Source of the DNA: Micrococcus terreus
Lineage (GTDB): Bacteria; Actinomycetota; Actinomycetes; Actinomycetales; Micrococcaceae
Direction: 5' to 3'
DNA length: 64,000 nucleotides
Assembly: GCF_900116905.1 (NCBI RefSeq)
Contig: NZ_FPCG01000011.1
Span: forward strand, 53,228 to 117,227
In this document: positions 27,318 through 42,639 of the stretch, piece by piece
Numbering within the stretch: position 1 is the first letter of the stretch
How the letters are laid out: the number at the start of each line of letters is the position of its first letter
Notes under the pieces: model-generated
What the model was told of the DNA's origin: nothing
What the model saw: only the letters and a program-made list of their open reading frames with translations
Database searches by the model: none
Made by a program: the position numbers and the translations under genes

Positions 27318-27342
27318 CACCACCAGCAGTCTGCTGGTGGTG
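27318..27342 (-). terminator. Terminator-like hairpin between rsmG and parA
   Basis: An 11-bp perfect stem (27318–27328 with 27332–27342) with a 3-base loop, immediately upstream of the parA ribosome site. It may terminate or attenuate transcription from rsmG into parA. No T run is evident. Confidence 0.5.
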
Positions 27343-27405
27343 TTCGGCAGCCTCTTCAGACTACTGGGTCAGTCAGCTGTATCAGTGCGGCGGTCACCGG
27401 TGCGC

Positions 27406-28110
27406 TCAGCGACGACGGATGGGCGCGCGCACGACCGTGGTCGGCTCTTCCAACAGGTCTTCACCGACGATCTCGACCGTCGGCGTGGTCATCCGGAACT
27501 TCTTCAGGACCTTGGCTGCCGCAGTGATCTCCTCAGCGGCCGAGCGGCCCTTGATGGCGATCAGCTCACCCTCACCCTTGACCAGGGGCACTGTCAGGGG
27601 GATCAGCGTCTTCAACGCGGAGACAGCGCGGGCCGTCACCACATCGACATCCAGGTTCTCAGAGACCTGCTCGGACCGGCCACGGATCACGTCCACCTTG
27701 TCCAGCTCCAGGTCCTCCACCACCATGTCCAGCCACGCGACCCGTCGCTCGAGCGGTTCGATGAGGATGAAGGTGCAGTCAGGACGGGCCAAGGCCAGAG
27801 CGAGACCGGGCAGCCCTGCCCCGGAGCCGACGTCGGCCACAAGAGCTCCCTCCGGCAGCAGATCTCCGACCACGGCACAGTTGAGCACGTGCCGTTCCCA
27901 GAGACGCGGGACCTCGCGGGGACCCAACAGCCCCCACTCGATGCCGGTGGTGGCCAGATGCTCCACGAACCGCTCAGCCAGTGGTAGACGATCACCGAAG
28001 ATCGTCTCAGCTGCCTTCCGCGTCTCTCCGGTCAGCGCAGGAATCTCCACCGGGCGTGCGCTGTCCTCCGAGGGGATCCCCTCGCGGGGTTCGGCGTTGG
28101 CCTCAGTCAC
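27406..28110 (-). CDS. rsmG: 16S rRNA (guanine-N7) methyltransferase RsmG
   Basis: SAM-dependent enzyme that methylates G527 of 16S rRNA; loss gives low-level streptomycin resistance in several bacteria. The 234-residue protein has LWERHVLNCAVVGDLLPEG and the SAM-binding VADVGSGAGLPGLALAL (about 83–100), then VTARAVSALKTL. I chose the GTG at 28110, which overlaps the jag stop by 8 bases. The longer open frame upstream is read out of jag. Confidence 0.95.
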   Translation of the reverse strand: MTEANAEPREGIPSEDSARPVEIPALTGETRKAAETIFGDRLPLAERFVEHLATTGIEWGLLGPREVPRLWERHVLNCAVVGDLLPEGALVADVGSGAGLPGLALALARPDCTFILIEPLERRVAWLDMVVEDLELDKVDVIRGRSEQVSENLDVDVVTARAVSALKTLIPLTVPLVKGEGELIAIKGRSAAEEITAAAKVLKKFRMTTPTVEIVGEDLLEEPTTVVRAPIRRR

Positions 28111-28684
28111 CGGACGTGACCACCACATGCCGGCGGGCGCCCTCGCCCTCGGACTCGCTGACCAGGCCGGCATCGGCCACGACGTCGTGCACCAGCTTGC
28201 GCTCATAGGCACCCATCGGCTCAAGGTGCACGGCTGCCTCGCCGTCGCGCACGCGCTGGACGGCCTCCTGCGCCAACTTCTCCAGCCGCCCGGCACGCTC
28301 GGCTCGGCGACCGGCGATGTCCAGCACCAGTCGTGACCGGTTGCCCGTAGAGGCCAGCACGGCCAGTCGAGTCAGTTCCTGCAGGGCATCCAGACCCTTT
28401 CCGTCGGCGCCGCTGAGCTCGCGCAGCCGGTCTTCACCCTCCTCGGCGACCACCGAGACATAGGTGCGACCATTGCGCACCTCGATGTCGATGTCACCGT
28501 CCAGATCGGCGATGTCCAACAGCTCCTCGACGTAGTCGGCGGCGATGTCGCCCTCCTCCTCGAGCCGGCTGGAAGCCTGGCTGTCCGAGGAGTCTGCAGC
28601 CGTCGTCGTGGTCTGTTCCTCGAGCCCTGCTGACGGTGCGCCGGCCTGCTCGACCTCAGGGGTGGGATCTGACTGCTCGGTCAC
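28103..28684 (-). CDS. jag: KH/R3H RNA-binding protein Jag (KhpB)
   Basis: A 193-residue RNA-binding protein with a short acidic N-terminal region, a KH-like segment (about 55–125, with DIEVRNGRTYVSVVAEEG and ALQELTRLAV) and an R3H domain (about 125–190, including HLEPMGAYERKLVHDVVA). It is the constant neighbour of yidC and overlaps its stop by ATGA. Its partner in other bacteria is KhpA, which is not encoded here. Roles in cell-wall growth regulation are known from Streptococcus; here inferred only. Confidence 0.92.
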   Translation of the reverse strand: MTEQSDPTPEVEQAGAPSAGLEEQTTTTAADSSDSQASSRLEEEGDIAADYVEELLDIADLDGDIDIEVRNGRTYVSVVAEEGEDRLRELSGADGKGLDALQELTRLAVLASTGNRSRLVLDIAGRRAERAGRLEKLAQEAVQRVRDGEAAVHLEPMGAYERKLVHDVVADAGLVSESEGEGARRHVVVTSGD

Positions 28685-29652
28685 TTCTTTCTCCTGTTCT
28701 TGCGCGCCGGCTGCTGACGCTGGCCCTGCTGACGCTGAGCCTTCAGTTCCGCCTTCGCGGCGGCCTCCTCGGCCTCCTGTGCGGCCTTGCCGATGGGCGG
28801 GAGTCCCTTGGCGGCACGGCGCTCGTTCAGCTCACGCTCAGCCTGCGAACCCGGGGTGGGGTTGTTGCGGATGATCCAGGTCTGCTGCCCCACGGCCCAG
28901 AAGTTGGTGGCGGTCCAGTAGACCAGCACGCCGATCGGGAAGTTGATGCCGCCGATGCCGAAGACCAGGGGCAGCACGTACAGCATCATCTTCTGCGACT
29001 GGGCGAACGGTCCGGTCATCGCGGCCTCGGACATGTTCTTGCTCATCAGCATCTTCTGCATGTAGAACATCGAGGCTGTCATGAGCAGGATCATCACCAC
29101 GGAGACGATCAGCACGTTCACGTTGAGGTTGTCCCCGGTGGAGCCCAGGAACGTGTCCGACATCTTGGCGCCGAACAGCTCGGAGTTCTCGAAGGAGCGC
29201 ACCTGGTCCGCGCTCAGCGCAGAGATCCCCTCGTTGCGCTCGGCCGCACCCTTGGCACCGATGAGCACCTGGTACAGCGCGAAGAAGAACGGCATCTGCA
29301 CGAGCATCGGCAGACAGGCGGAGAACGGGCTGGTGCCGTGCTGCTTGAACAGCGCCTGCTGCTCCATGGCCATGGCCTGACGGGAGAGCTGGTCCTTCTT
29401 GCCCTTGTACTTGGCCTGCAGCTTCTGGATCTCCGGCTGCAGAGCCTGCATGGCGCGCTGGGCCTTGATCTGCTTGACGAAGACCGGGATCAGCAGGGTG
29501 CGGATCAGCACCACCAGCAGGATGATCGCCAGGGTCCAGGTCCAGCCGGACTCCGGCGGCATGCCGATCCAGTCCAGGAGCGTGTGGAAGGCACCCAGGA
29601 CCCAGGACACCGCCATCTTGAACGGCCACAGGATGATGTCGAAGAAGTTCAT
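28681..29652 (-). CDS. yidC: Membrane protein insertase YidC
   Basis: Inserts and folds membrane proteins, with or without Sec. The 323-residue protein has about five transmembrane segments, the QALQPEIQKLQAKYKGKKDQ cytosolic loop with the HGTSPFSACLPMLVQMPFFFALY stretch following, and a basic Gln/Arg/Lys-rich C-terminal tail that in other bacteria contacts ribosomes. It lacks the large proteobacterial periplasmic domain, as expected for this phylum. Part of rnpA–yidD–yidC–jag–rsmG. Confidence 0.96.
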   Translation of the reverse strand: MNFFDIILWPFKMAVSWVLGAFHTLLDWIGMPPESGWTWTLAIILLVVLIRTLLIPVFVKQIKAQRAMQALQPEIQKLQAKYKGKKDQLSRQAMAMEQQALFKQHGTSPFSACLPMLVQMPFFFALYQVLIGAKGAAERNEGISALSADQVRSFENSELFGAKMSDTFLGSTGDNLNVNVLIVSVVMILLMTASMFYMQKMLMSKNMSEAAMTGPFAQSQKMMLYVLPLVFGIGGINFPIGVLVYWTATNFWAVGQQTWIIRNNPTPGSQAERELNERRAAKGLPPIGKAAQEAEEAAAKAELKAQRQQGQRQQPARKNRRKK

Positions 29653-29658
29653 GGTCTC

Positions 29659-30054
29659 CTACTGCTCCTCCGGCAGGTCCGGGGGAATCGGGGGGTGGTT
29701 GAGTTCAATGATCCTGGGGTGTCGACCCTCGGGCCAAATCCTCCGCCCGGGCGGCACTGGATCCACACCGCCGTCGGTCCAGGGGTGGCATCGTCCGAGT
29801 CGGCGAGCGGCCAGCCAGCTGCCCCGCACCGCCCCGTGCACCTGCACCGCCTCGAGCGCGTAGGCCGAGCAGGACGGGAAGAACCGACACACCTGACCGT
29901 ACAGGGGGGAGATGAGGGTCCGATAGGAGACGAGCGCCCCGCCCAGCAGGGCCGAGGGCAGTGCCCGCACCGGCCCCCAGATCTGCGGGTCCGGCAGGGT
30001 GGTGAACGGGTTCTCCGTGGGATGCGGTGTCCGTCCCGGGTCTGTGCTGGTCAC
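29659..30054 (-). CDS. yidD: Membrane protein insertion efficiency factor YidD
   Basis: A 131-residue protein. The family core is visible at about 40–105: [32 protein letters not shown], split by the conserved Cys residues, then RRLGRCHPW and GGVDPVP. It has an N-terminal amphipathic region and assists YidC. It starts at GTG overlapping the rnpA stop, and ends 6 bp before yidC. Confidence 0.93.
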   Translation of the reverse strand: MTSTDPGRTPHPTENPFTTLPDPQIWGPVRALPSALLGGALVSYRTLISPLYGQVCRFFPSCSAYALEAVQVHGAVRGSWLAARRLGRCHPWTDGGVDPVPPGRRIWPEGRHPRIIELNHPPIPPDLPEEQ

Positions 30055-30437
30055 CGACGTCCTCCGGTGGCCGAGGAGGTCGCCCCAGCTCCGTCGGCCT
30101 TCTTCAGAGCGGAGCGGATCCCGGAGGTGACCTCCGCGTGGAGTGTGGCCCAGTCGGCCTCTCCCGACGACGGCAGGGCGCGGATGACCAGTTGGGCACC
30201 TGAGTGCCCCTTCAGTGGGCCGGCGAACACCTCAGCCACTGCTGAACGCAGACGCCGCTTGACCCTGTTCCGGGTGACGGCGTTGCCGACAGCCTTGGAG
30301 ACGATGAATCCGGCCTTGAGCCCTTCGTCGGTCAGATGTGCAGACACGACAACGTTCCGGCGCCCTGCTCGGGCGCCGGAACGCAGTGTCTCGGAGAACT
30401 CCGCTGGGGTGCGGACCCGATTCTTCCGGGGCAGCAC
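30051..30437 (-). CDS. rnpA: Ribonuclease P protein component
   Basis: Basic protein subunit that helps RNase P RNA trim tRNA 5' leaders. The 128-residue protein starts [19 protein letters not shown] and carries the family signature [19 protein letters not shown] (about 66–84). The C-terminal third is poorly conserved. In its variable loop LPSSGEAD is encoded over a 13-mer copy (30172–30184). It follows rpmH closely, the near-universal pairing. Confidence 0.96.
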   Translation of the reverse strand: MLPRKNRVRTPAEFSETLRSGARAGRRNVVVSAHLTDEGLKAGFIVSKAVGNAVTRNRVKRRLRSAVAEVFAGPLKGHSGAQLVIRALPSSGEADWATLHAEVTSGIRSALKKADGAGATSSATGGRR

Positions 30438-30484
30438 GCCGATGATGTCCTGTCTGCTGACTGGTCCGTCCGGCTCAGGTCCGC

Positions 30485-30622
30485 TCAGGCGGAGAGCTCG
30501 GTACGGCCCTTGCCACGGCGGGCGGCCATGATGGCGCGGCCGGCGCGGGTGCGCATGCGTGCGCGGAAACCGTGCTTCTTGGCCCGGCGGCGGTTATTCG
30601 GCTGAAAGGTCCGCTTGCTCAC
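30485..30622 (-). CDS. rpmH: 50S ribosomal protein L34
   Basis: A 45-residue highly basic protein, [19 protein letters not shown] and the rest of the family sequence, at the usual place next to dnaA. It starts at GTG with GGAGATCAAA upstream. The longer open frame above it is intergenic sequence. Confidence 0.97.
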   Translation of the reverse strand: MSKRTFQPNNRRRAKKHGFRARMRTRAGRAIMAARRGKGRTELSA

Positions 30623-31006
30623 TTTGATCTCTCCACAACGTGTGTATCGCGCCGGCACCGTGATGACCGGCCCGTGATGTGGGCCGTCTCCGTGGGTGTC
30701 ACCGACCGAATGGGGAAGGGTCGGCGGCGCTCTGGCAGGAACCCCCCGGGGTGCAGGCATGCCACATCGACCCAGGGGACTGACCAATCTTACGGAGGCG
30801 CCGGGAAGAGCGTCAAATCCCTGAGGGCCTTCCCGGGTTGTCCACGGTTATCCACCGCCTGTGAATAACACTGTGGATTAAGGCTAGACTCGGCTTCCCA
30901 GGCGGATTCGCCTGGATCTCGAGGCCTCATCCAGCCACGGGTCCGATGCGATCGGCTGTCCCCGGGTTCTCGACTGTCCACATGTACTCGCGCCGGAAGG
31001 ACACCC
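30623..31006. promoter_or_regulatory. rpmH–dnaA intergenic region with DnaA boxes
   Basis: A 384-bp divergent region holding both promoters. DnaA-box-like 9-mers occur at 30838–30846 (TTGTCCACG), 30848–30856 (TTATCCACC), 30860–30868 (TTATTCACA, minus strand) and 30872–30880 (TAATCCACA, minus). This tight cluster suggests DnaA autoregulation, as in other bacteria, and may be part of the origin. Nothing else was recognised in the rest. Confidence 0.75.
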
Positions 31007-32509
31007 GTGGTCGACGACGAGGAAGTCAGCAGCTCCTGGCGGAAGGTCGTGCTGACCCTGGACGAGGACGACCACGTCAGTCCACGTCAGATGGGCCACG
31101 TCCGGTTGGCTCAGCCGCTGGGCCTGCTGGGCTCCACCCTGCTGCTGGCCGTCCCCACGGAGCTGACCCGCGACGTCCTGGAGACCCAGCTGCGCGATCA
31201 GCTCGCCCGGGCCGTCCAGCACGTCTTCCGCGCCACCATCAGCTGTGGCTTCTCGATCGACCCGTCGTTGAAGTCCTCCGAAGACGAGGTCCCCCCGCGG
31301 CCTGTCCCGCCCGTCCCCCAGCTCTCCGACGAGCCGTTCCGTGATCGATCACCGCTGCGGGTCGAGGACTCCGAGGAGTCCTTCACCCCGTCTCGGAGCT
31401 CCCTGTCCGCCCCGGCCCGCGGCGCACAGTCCACCCCGGCACCCTCGCCTCCCTCGACCTCGGATGAGACCAGCCGGCTGAACCCGCGCTACCACTTCGA
31501 GACCTTCGTGATCGGCTCGTCGAACCGCTTCGCCCATGCCGCGGCCAACGCGGTGGCCGAGGCACCGGCCAAGGCCTACAACCCCCTGTTCATCTACGGG
31601 GAGTCCGGACTGGGCAAGACCCACCTGCTGCACGCGATCGGTCACTATGCCCGCGACCTGTACCCCGGGCTGCGGGTGCGGTACGTGAACTCCGAGGAGT
31701 TCACCAACGACTTCATCAACTCGATCCGTCACGACGAGGGTGCCAGCTTCAAGCACATCTACCGGAATGTGGACATCCTGCTGATCGATGACATCCAGTT
31801 CCTCGCGGACAAGGAAGCCACCGTGGAGGAGTTCTTCCACACCTTCAATGCGCTGTACAACAACAGCAAACAGGTGGTCATCACCTCGGATCTGCCTCCC
31901 AAGCAGCTCTCCGGCTTCGAGGAACGACTGCGTTCTCGCTTCGAGTGGGGCCTGATCACCGACATCCAGCCGCCGGACCTGGAGACGCGCATCGCGATCC
32001 TGCGCAAGAAGGCCGAGGCCGAAGGGCTCGTGGCCCCGCCTGAAGTCCTGGAGTACATCGGCTCGCACATCTCCACGAACATCCGTGAACTGGAGGGCGC
32101 GCTGATCCGCGTCACGGCGTTCGCCTCGCTGAACAAGCAGGAGGTGGACATCCAGCTGGCCGAGCACGTGCTCAAGGATCTGATCACCGACGACGGCGCC
32201 CACGAGATCACCGCGGCCACGATCCTGAATGAGACCACGGCGTACTTCAACCTGACCATGGAGGAGCTGACCAGCAAGTCACGCACCCGGACGCTGGTCA
32301 CCGCGCGACAGATCGCCATGTACCTGCTGCGTGAGCTCACCGAGATGTCCCTGCCCAAGATCGGTGCCGAACTGGGCGGGCGCGACCACACCACCGTCAT
32401 CCACGCCGATCGCAAGATCCGTGAACTGATGGCCGAGCGTCGCACGATCTACAACCAGGTCACCGAACTCACGAACAAGATCAAGAAAGCCCAAGCCGGA
32501 GGACGCTGA
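31007..32509 (+). CDS. dnaA: Chromosomal replication initiator DnaA
   Basis: ATPase that binds DnaA boxes and melts oriC. The 500-residue protein has domain I (about 1–85), a proline/serine-rich domain II (about 90–160), an AAA+ domain III with FIYGESGLGKTHLLHAIGHY (Walker A, about 198–217) and ILLIDDIQFLADKE (Walker B), and domain IV with LGGRDHTTVIHADRKI, the DNA-recognition signature. GTG start with GGAAGGAC upstream. Confidence 0.98.
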   Translation: MVDDEEVSSSWRKVVLTLDEDDHVSPRQMGHVRLAQPLGLLGSTLLLAVPTELTRDVLETQLRDQLARAVQHVFRATISCGFSIDPSLKSSEDEVPPRPVPPVPQLSDEPFRDRSPLRVEDSEESFTPSRSSLSAPARGAQSTPAPSPPSTSDETSRLNPRYHFETFVIGSSNRFAHAAANAVAEAPAKAYNPLFIYGESGLGKTHLLHAIGHYARDLYPGLRVRYVNSEEFTNDFINSIRHDEGASFKHIYRNVDILLIDDIQFLADKEATVEEFFHTFNALYNNSKQVVITSDLPPKQLSGFEERLRSRFEWGLITDIQPPDLETRIAILRKKAEAEGLVAPPEVLEYIGSHISTNIRELEGALIRVTAFASLNKQEVDIQLAEHVLKDLITDDGAHEITAATILNETTAYFNLTMEELTSKSRTRTLVTARQIAMYLLRELTEMSLPKIGAELGGRDHTTVIHADRKIRELMAERRTIYNQVTELTNKIKKAQAGGR

Positions 32510-33198
32510 CCTCGCGGCCCCACCCGGGTCCGCGGGAAAGCTCCCGTGTGGACGGATGCCATTCGTCCACACTGTCCACCGCGACGTGCAGCTGGGTTCT
32601 CCACAGCACGATCACTGTGTCTCCGGAGGTCGTCATCCCCTCTGTCCACAGCATTGCCCACATATCCACAAACTGTGGACGATCACCCGAGAGACGGAAC
32701 CCACACCTGTGGACAGAGCTGTGGATCGTTAAGTGGATCGAGGGGCACTTCCTCTGGAGAACCCCTCCAGACCTGGTGACAGACCACATGGATGTGATTC
32801 CACTTCTCCCCACCAGCCCCACACCGCCGACGAACGTCGTCCACCTCAGGATCCACAGGATGAACAGCCTGCACCCGCCGATCCAGGCACTTGTCCACAG
32901 TTTCCACAGCAGTTATTAATACTACTGACCCCTGTTAAATGACATCTCCCGAGAACAATGAGCTCCTCCTGTCCTCGGTTCCTCCGCCCACCCTCGCTCC
33001 CATCCACACCCGGACAGCGAGTGCTCCACGACACGGTAAGCTGACACAGCACTCGACCGTCACAGGATTCTGGGCTCTCGTGTGGTACATGGTGACGAGC
33101 TCACCGGACACCTGCACAGCAGACCTGCTTGTCCTCGGCCGGGGCACCATTGAGCACCCGACCGGGCCCGAGCAGTCCTGCGAAAGGCGGATCCATCC
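32510..33198. other. oriC, between dnaA and dnaN
   Basis: A 689-bp gene-free region with many DnaA-box-like 9-mers. Examples on the plus strand: 32563 (TCGTCCACA), 32642 (CTGTCCACA), 32662 (ATATCCACA), 32837 (TCGTCCACC), 32849 (GGATCCACA), 32891–32899 (perfect TTGTCCACA) and 32900 (GTTTCCACA). On the minus strand: 32548, 32674, 32709 and 32720. Directly after the last boxes is an AT-rich stretch (32909–32940, AGTTATTAATACTACTGA onward), the likely unwinding element. Location between dnaA and dnaN is standard for Actinobacteria. Confidence 0.92.
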
Positions 33199-34320
33199 GT
33201 GAAGTTCACCGTTGAGCGCGACATCCTGACGGACGCCGTCTCCTGGGCCGCACGATCTCTGTCCCCTCGCCCGCCGGTGCCGGTCCTGTCCGGACTGCTG
33301 ATCACCGCCGAAGACGGACTGGTCTCGATCGCCAGCTTCGACTACGAGACCTCTGCGCAGCTCGAGATCGAGGCCGACATCGAGGAGACAGGCCGCATCC
33401 TGGTCTCCGGTCGACTGCTCAATGACATCGTCCGCTCCCTGCCGGCCGCACCGGTGACCGTGGAGACCGACGGATCCAAGGTGGTGCTGACCTGCCGCAG
33501 CTCCCGGTTCTCCCTGGCCACCATGCCGGTGGACGAGTACCCCTCCCTGCCGCAGATGCCCGACTCTGCTGGCACGATCCACGGAGATGCCTTCGCCGAC
33601 GCGGTCGCTCAGGTGACCGTGGCCGCCTCCAAGGACGACACCCTCCCGATCCTGACCGCCGTGAAGGTGGAGATCGAGGGAGATCGCATCACCCTGCTCG
33701 CCACGGATCGCTACCGGCTGGCCATGAAGGAACTGACCTGGCAGCCGGCCGACCCCTCGATCTCCCAGTCCCTGCTGGTCAAGTCCCGCACCCTGACCGA
33801 GGTGGCCAAGTCCCTGGCCGGTGGCGGAGACCTGCAACTGCGCCTGGCCGAAGGATCCGATCTCGTCGGCTTCTCCTCCGGCGGACGCCGCACGACGAGC
33901 CTGCTGGTGGACGGGGACTACCCCAAGATCCGCGCCCTGTTCCCGGAGAGCAGCCCGATCCACGCCGCCGTGCAGACCGCACCGCTGGTGGAGGCCGTCA
34001 AGCGTGTGGCCCTGGTGGCCGAACGCAACACGGCCGTGCGCATGGTCTTCACCGACGGCCAGGTCACCCTGGACGCCGGTGCCGGGGACGACGCCTCGGC
34101 CAACGAGACCCTGGATGCACAGCTCGAGGGCGAGGACATCACCGTGGCCTTCAACCCCTCCTACCTCAGCGAGGGTCTGAACGTGATCGACACACCGTTC
34201 GTGCGGTTCTCCTTCACCACTCCGCCCAAGCCGGCCCTGATGACCGCCCAGCAGGACCTGGAGTCCGAGGAGCAGGACGACTACCGGTACCTGGTCATGC
34301 CGGTCCGCCTGACGCACTGA
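33199..34320 (+). CDS. dnaN: DNA polymerase III beta subunit (sliding clamp)
   Basis: Ring-shaped processivity clamp. The 373-residue protein has three repeated clamp domains: starting [35 protein letters not shown] [12 protein letters not shown] near 175; and a C-terminal YLVMPVRL motif near the end. Length is normal. It starts at GTG; AAAGGCGGATC lies upstream. Confidence 0.97.
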   Translation: MKFTVERDILTDAVSWAARSLSPRPPVPVLSGLLITAEDGLVSIASFDYETSAQLEIEADIEETGRILVSGRLLNDIVRSLPAAPVTVETDGSKVVLTCRSSRFSLATMPVDEYPSLPQMPDSAGTIHGDAFADAVAQVTVAASKDDTLPILTAVKVEIEGDRITLLATDRYRLAMKELTWQPADPSISQSLLVKSRTLTEVAKSLAGGGDLQLRLAEGSDLVGFSSGGRRTTSLLVDGDYPKIRALFPESSPIHAAVQTAPLVEAVKRVALVAERNTAVRMVFTDGQVTLDAGAGDDASANETLDAQLEGEDITVAFNPSYLSEGLNVIDTPFVRFSFTTPPKPALMTAQQDLESEEQDDYRYLVMPVRLTH

Positions 34321-34339
34321 GACGGGCGGCCGCACCTCG

Positions 34340-35563
34340 GTGTACCTCTCGCATCTGTCCCTGACGGACTACCGTTCCTACGCTCAGCTCGAGCTGCCGT
34401 TGGAGCCGGGTCCCACCGTCCTGGTCGGCTCCAACGGCGTCGGAAAGACGAACATCGCCGAAGCCGTGGGATACCTGGCCTTCCAGGACTCCCACCGGGT
34501 GTCCCAGGACTCGGCGCTCGTGCGCTTCGGTGCCCACCAGGCCAGAGTGCGCGGGCGGATCCACCGCGGAGACCGAGCGGTCTCCGTGGAGCTGGAGGTC
34601 AACCCGGGCAAGTCGAACCGGGCCGTGATCAACCGGGGTTCCCCTCAACGGGCGCGGGAGGCACTGGGCCTGCTGCGGTGTGTCATCTTCGCCCCCGAGG
34701 ACCTGCACCTGGTCACCGGGGACCCCTCCGGCCGGCGGCGATTCCTGGACGAGCTGATGGTCCAGCTCCGGCCCGCGTTGGGGGGAGCCCGGTCCGACTA
34801 CGACCGCGTGCTCCGGCAACGCAACGCGCTGCTGAAGAACGCCCGGCAGTCCCGGTCCTGGACTGAAGAGCACGAGTACACCCTGGCGGTGTGGGATGAG
34901 CATCTCTCCCGAGCCGGGGCACGGCTGCTCAACGGCCGACTTCACGTGCTGCAGCTGCTGGCTGAACCGCTCACCCAGGCCTACCGTGCCCTGACGGACG
35001 GCTCCAAGGACGCAGGCTACACCTACGAGTCCACCGTCCCCGAGGCCGCGGGTCGGCACAGCTCCGTGCCGGACGAGCAGCAGCTCTATGAGGCGCTGCT
35101 GCGCCAGCTGACCGAGGGACGCAAGGCTGAGCGCGACCGTGGCCTGACCCTGTCCGGGCCGCACCGGGACGAGCTGATCCTGGAGCTCGGACCGGCGCCG
35201 GCCAAGGGATTCGCCTCTCACGGTGAGACCTGGTCCTTGGCTCTGGCATTGAAACTGGCCAGCTACCAGGTGATGGTCCAGGACGATCCGGATCCGGACG
35301 CCCGCCCCGTGCTGATCCTGGACGACGTCTTCGCCGAGCTGGACTCCCAGCGGCGCTCCCGCCTGGCCTCCCTGGTGGACGGGGCCGAACAGCTGCTGGT
35401 GACCGCTGCCGTGGCGGAGGACATCCCCCAGGAACTGGCCGGGAACCGGATCGGGGTGCGGCTGACGGAGGACGGCAGCCTGGTCACCCTCGCTGACCCG
35501 GCACATGACGCCGAGCGGGCAGCTCCAGAAGAGCGTCCCGACGACGGCGAGGCACCTCAGTGA
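34340..35563 (+). CDS. recF: DNA replication and repair protein RecF
   Basis: SMC-like ATPase that helps load RecA at gaps. The 407-residue protein has Walker A ([20 protein letters not shown], about 30–49), the LSGPHRDEL signature (near 270) and Walker B ([13 protein letters not shown]). It starts at GTG 20 bp after dnaN. The C-terminal tail ([11 protein letters not shown]) is variable and is encoded over a 13-mer copy (35536–35548). Its stop overlaps the next gene. Confidence 0.96.
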   Translation: MYLSHLSLTDYRSYAQLELPLEPGPTVLVGSNGVGKTNIAEAVGYLAFQDSHRVSQDSALVRFGAHQARVRGRIHRGDRAVSVELEVNPGKSNRAVINRGSPQRAREALGLLRCVIFAPEDLHLVTGDPSGRRRFLDELMVQLRPALGGARSDYDRVLRQRNALLKNARQSRSWTEEHEYTLAVWDEHLSRAGARLLNGRLHVLQLLAEPLTQAYRALTDGSKDAGYTYESTVPEAAGRHSSVPDEQQLYEALLRQLTEGRKAERDRGLTLSGPHRDELILELGPAPAKGFASHGETWSLALALKLASYQVMVQDDPDPDARPVLILDDVFAELDSQRRSRLASLVDGAEQLLVTAAVAEDIPQELAGNRIGVRLTEDGSLVTLADPAHDAERAAPEERPDDGEAPQ

Positions 35564-36213
35564 GCAGCGCCCCGCAGCGTGGGCGCCGGACGGAGACCGG
35601 CCCCGCCGACGACCGAGACCGTCCCGCCGACCCGGCAGACACGGCCGAGGACGTGCAGCCCGACGCCGCCCTGGTGGCGCTGAACCGGGTCCGTCAGGCT
35701 GCGGTCAGCCGAGGAGAGGTGCGCCAGCGGCCCGGACGGGGGCTGCTGCCGGGCACCGGTCGATCGGCCGCCCGTGACGGTGAGGGCGGGACCGGGCGAG
35801 CCGGTGCCGGGACCGCACGCGGCCGTCGTCGTGGGGGCACCGCCTGGCTGGGCGATGCGCGGGATCCGCGCATGCTCGGCGACGTCTTCGGCAACCTGGT
35901 GGCGGACCGGGGCTGGTCCTCACCGGTGGCCGTGGGATCTGTCCTCTCGCGATGGAGCGAACTGGTGGGAGCGGACATCGCCCTGCACTGCCGGCCGGAG
36001 AGCTTCGAGAACACCGTGGTGGTGGTGCGCTGTGACTCCACTGCCTGGGCCACCCAGCTCAAGCTGCTCACCCCGGTCCTGCTGGGCCGGTTCGAAGAGG
36101 CACTGGGTCCGGGGATCGTCACGCGACTGCAGATCCACGGCCCGGCTGCACCGTCCTGGCGTAAGGGTCCGCGCGTGGTCAAGGGCCGCGGACCGCGGGA
36201 CACCTACGGATGA
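35560..36213 (+). CDS. DUF721 / DciA-like protein
   Basis: A 217-residue protein. The C-terminal half (about 105–210: [20 protein letters not shown], then [18 protein letters not shown] and [16 protein letters not shown]) is the DUF721 domain. DciA proteins of this family are predicted or shown to help load DnaB in bacteria lacking DnaC/DnaI. The first 100 residues are Arg/Gly/Asp-rich and disordered. Its position between recF and gyrB is that of Rv0004 in Mycobacterium. It overlaps the recF stop by GTGA. Confidence 0.88.
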   Translation: MSSAPQRGRRTETGPADDRDRPADPADTAEDVQPDAALVALNRVRQAAVSRGEVRQRPGRGLLPGTGRSAARDGEGGTGRAGAGTARGRRRGGTAWLGDARDPRMLGDVFGNLVADRGWSSPVAVGSVLSRWSELVGADIALHCRPESFENTVVVVRCDSTAWATQLKLLTPVLLGRFEEALGPGIVTRLQIHGPAAPSWRKGPRVVKGRGPRDTYG

Positions 36214-38760
<2,547 letters not shown>

Positions 38761-38845
38761 CCCACCCCCCGTCACCCGTGCACCACACCGTGCCATCACC
38801 GGTGCACGCACCCTGCACCACTGAGACGATCCGAGGACACCGCGC

Positions 38846-41589
<2,744 letters not shown>

Positions 41590-41593
<4 letters not shown>

Positions 41594-42099
41594 GCACATC
41601 CGGAACGTCCCGGCCTGCGGGCCAGCGCCCCACCGGCAGCAAGCCGGCAGGTTCCACCCCGCAGGGCACTCAGCAGCGCCCCGCCGGTCAGCGTCCGCAG
41701 CAGAAGGGCCTGGTGCGTCCGGCCCCCAAGGCCAAGGTGCGCAAGGCCCGTCTGCTCGTCTCCAAGATCGATCCCTGGTCGGTCCTGAAGATGGCGTTCC
41801 TGCTGTCCGTGGCCCTCGGCATCGTGACCGTCGTGGGTGCGGTGGTGCTGTGGACCACCATGGATCTCACCGGGATCTTCGGCCGGGTCAACGACCTGAT
41901 GGCACAGGTGCTGGGCAGCGAGGGCGGGGCACTGACCGTCCAGCAGCTGGTCTCACTCGGACAGGTCGCCTCCGTGGCCACCATCATCGCCGTGGTCAAT
42001 GTCGTGCTGCTGACCGCGCTCAGCATGCTGGCCGCGGTCCTCTACAACATCTCCTCGACCCTGGTCGGCGGCATCGGCGTCACCCTGACCGACGACTGA
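41590..42099 (+). CDS. DUF3566 transmembrane protein
   Basis: A 169-residue protein: about 50 disordered basic residues, then the DUF3566 domain with two predicted transmembrane helices ([20 protein letters not shown], about 58–78, and a second at about 133–155) around an outer loop containing DLMAQVLG. It is the invariant downstream partner of gyrA in Actinobacteria (Rv0007 position). Function unknown. The GTG start overlaps the gyrA stop (GTGA). Confidence 0.88.
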
Positions 42100-42111
42100 T
42101 CTGACTCGATT

Positions 42112-42140
42112 TTGCTCCACCCGGAAGGGTGGGGTAACGT
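42112..42140 (+). promoter_or_regulatory. tRNA-Ile promoter with overlapping hairpin
   Basis: TTGCTC (42112–42117) and TAACGT (42135–42140) are separated by exactly 17 bp and lie 35 bp before the tRNA. The spacer contains a 6-bp hairpin with a GGAA loop (42116–42131), which may also end transcripts from the gyrA operon. Confidence 0.5.
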
Positions 42141-42175
42141 TGATCATCGGTTCCGGCCCCGCTGGTTCCGATCGA

Positions 42176-42249
42176 GGGCGTATAGCTCAGGCGGTTAGAG
42201 CGCTTCGCTGATAACGAAGAGGTCCCAAGTTCAAGTCTTGGTACGCCCA
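42176..42249 (+). tRNA. tRNA-Ile (GAT)
   Basis: Cloverleaf read directly: 7-bp acceptor stem GGGCGTA / TACGCCC, the TAGCTCAG D-arm start, anticodon stem CTTCG / CGAAG with loop CTGATAA (anticodon GAT), and T-loop TTCAAGT. CCA is not encoded. The gyrA–tRNA-Ile–tRNA-Ala order is normal for the phylum. Confidence 0.97.
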
Positions 42250-42315
42250 CTCCACACAGTCCACGCACGGGTCCTCGGACCTGAGTCCAACCGGCCGGTC
42301 CGGGGAAGGCAGGAC

Positions 42316-42474
42316 ATGAAGCCGATCATTCGGTTCGCGGCTCTGGCAGCCGGTGTGGTCACGGTCCTGGGAGTCCGCGCCTGGCGCGAGAACGAACAGG
42401 GCAAGCAGGTCTGGGGTTCGGCCACAGACTCTCTGGCTACATCCGGAACCACCCGGACAGACCAGGACAACTGA
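42316..42474 (+). CDS. DLW-39 family small membrane-associated protein
   Basis: A 52-residue protein: one N-terminal hydrophobic helix (IIRFAALAAGVVTVLGV), then a charged stretch and QVWGSATDSL. This matches the short actinobacterial DLW-39 proteins found between these two tRNAs, whose signature is DLW followed by ATD. Here the DLW is QVW. Function unknown. ATG with AGGACA upstream. Confidence 0.8.
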   Translation: MKPIIRFAALAAGVVTVLGVRAWRENEQGKQVWGSATDSLATSGTTRTDQDN

Positions 42475-42482
42475 ACACCCTC

Positions 42483-42555
42483 GGGGGCATGGCGCAATTG
42501 GTAGCGCACCTGCTTTGCAAGCAGGGGGTTAGGGGTTCGAGTCCCCTTGCCTCCA
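42483..42555 (+). tRNA. tRNA-Ala (TGC)
   Basis: Acceptor stem GGGGGCA / TGCCTCC (one G:U pair), anticodon stem CCTGC / GCAGG with loop TTTGCAA (anticodon TGC), and T-arm GGTTCGAGTCC. CCA is not encoded. Confidence 0.97.
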
Positions 42556-42564
42556 CCGAGAAGG

Positions 42565-42595
42565 AAGAGCCCGGTCCACCATGGACCGGGCTCTT
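42565..42595 (+). terminator. Terminator after tRNA-Ala
   Basis: Perfect 14-bp arms (42565–42578 and 42582–42595) and a 3-base loop, ten bases after the tRNA. Confidence 0.85.
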
Positions 42596-42639
42596 CTGCA
42601 TCCCAGCTCGTGGTGGTCAGTCATCCGTAGACTTCGAGC

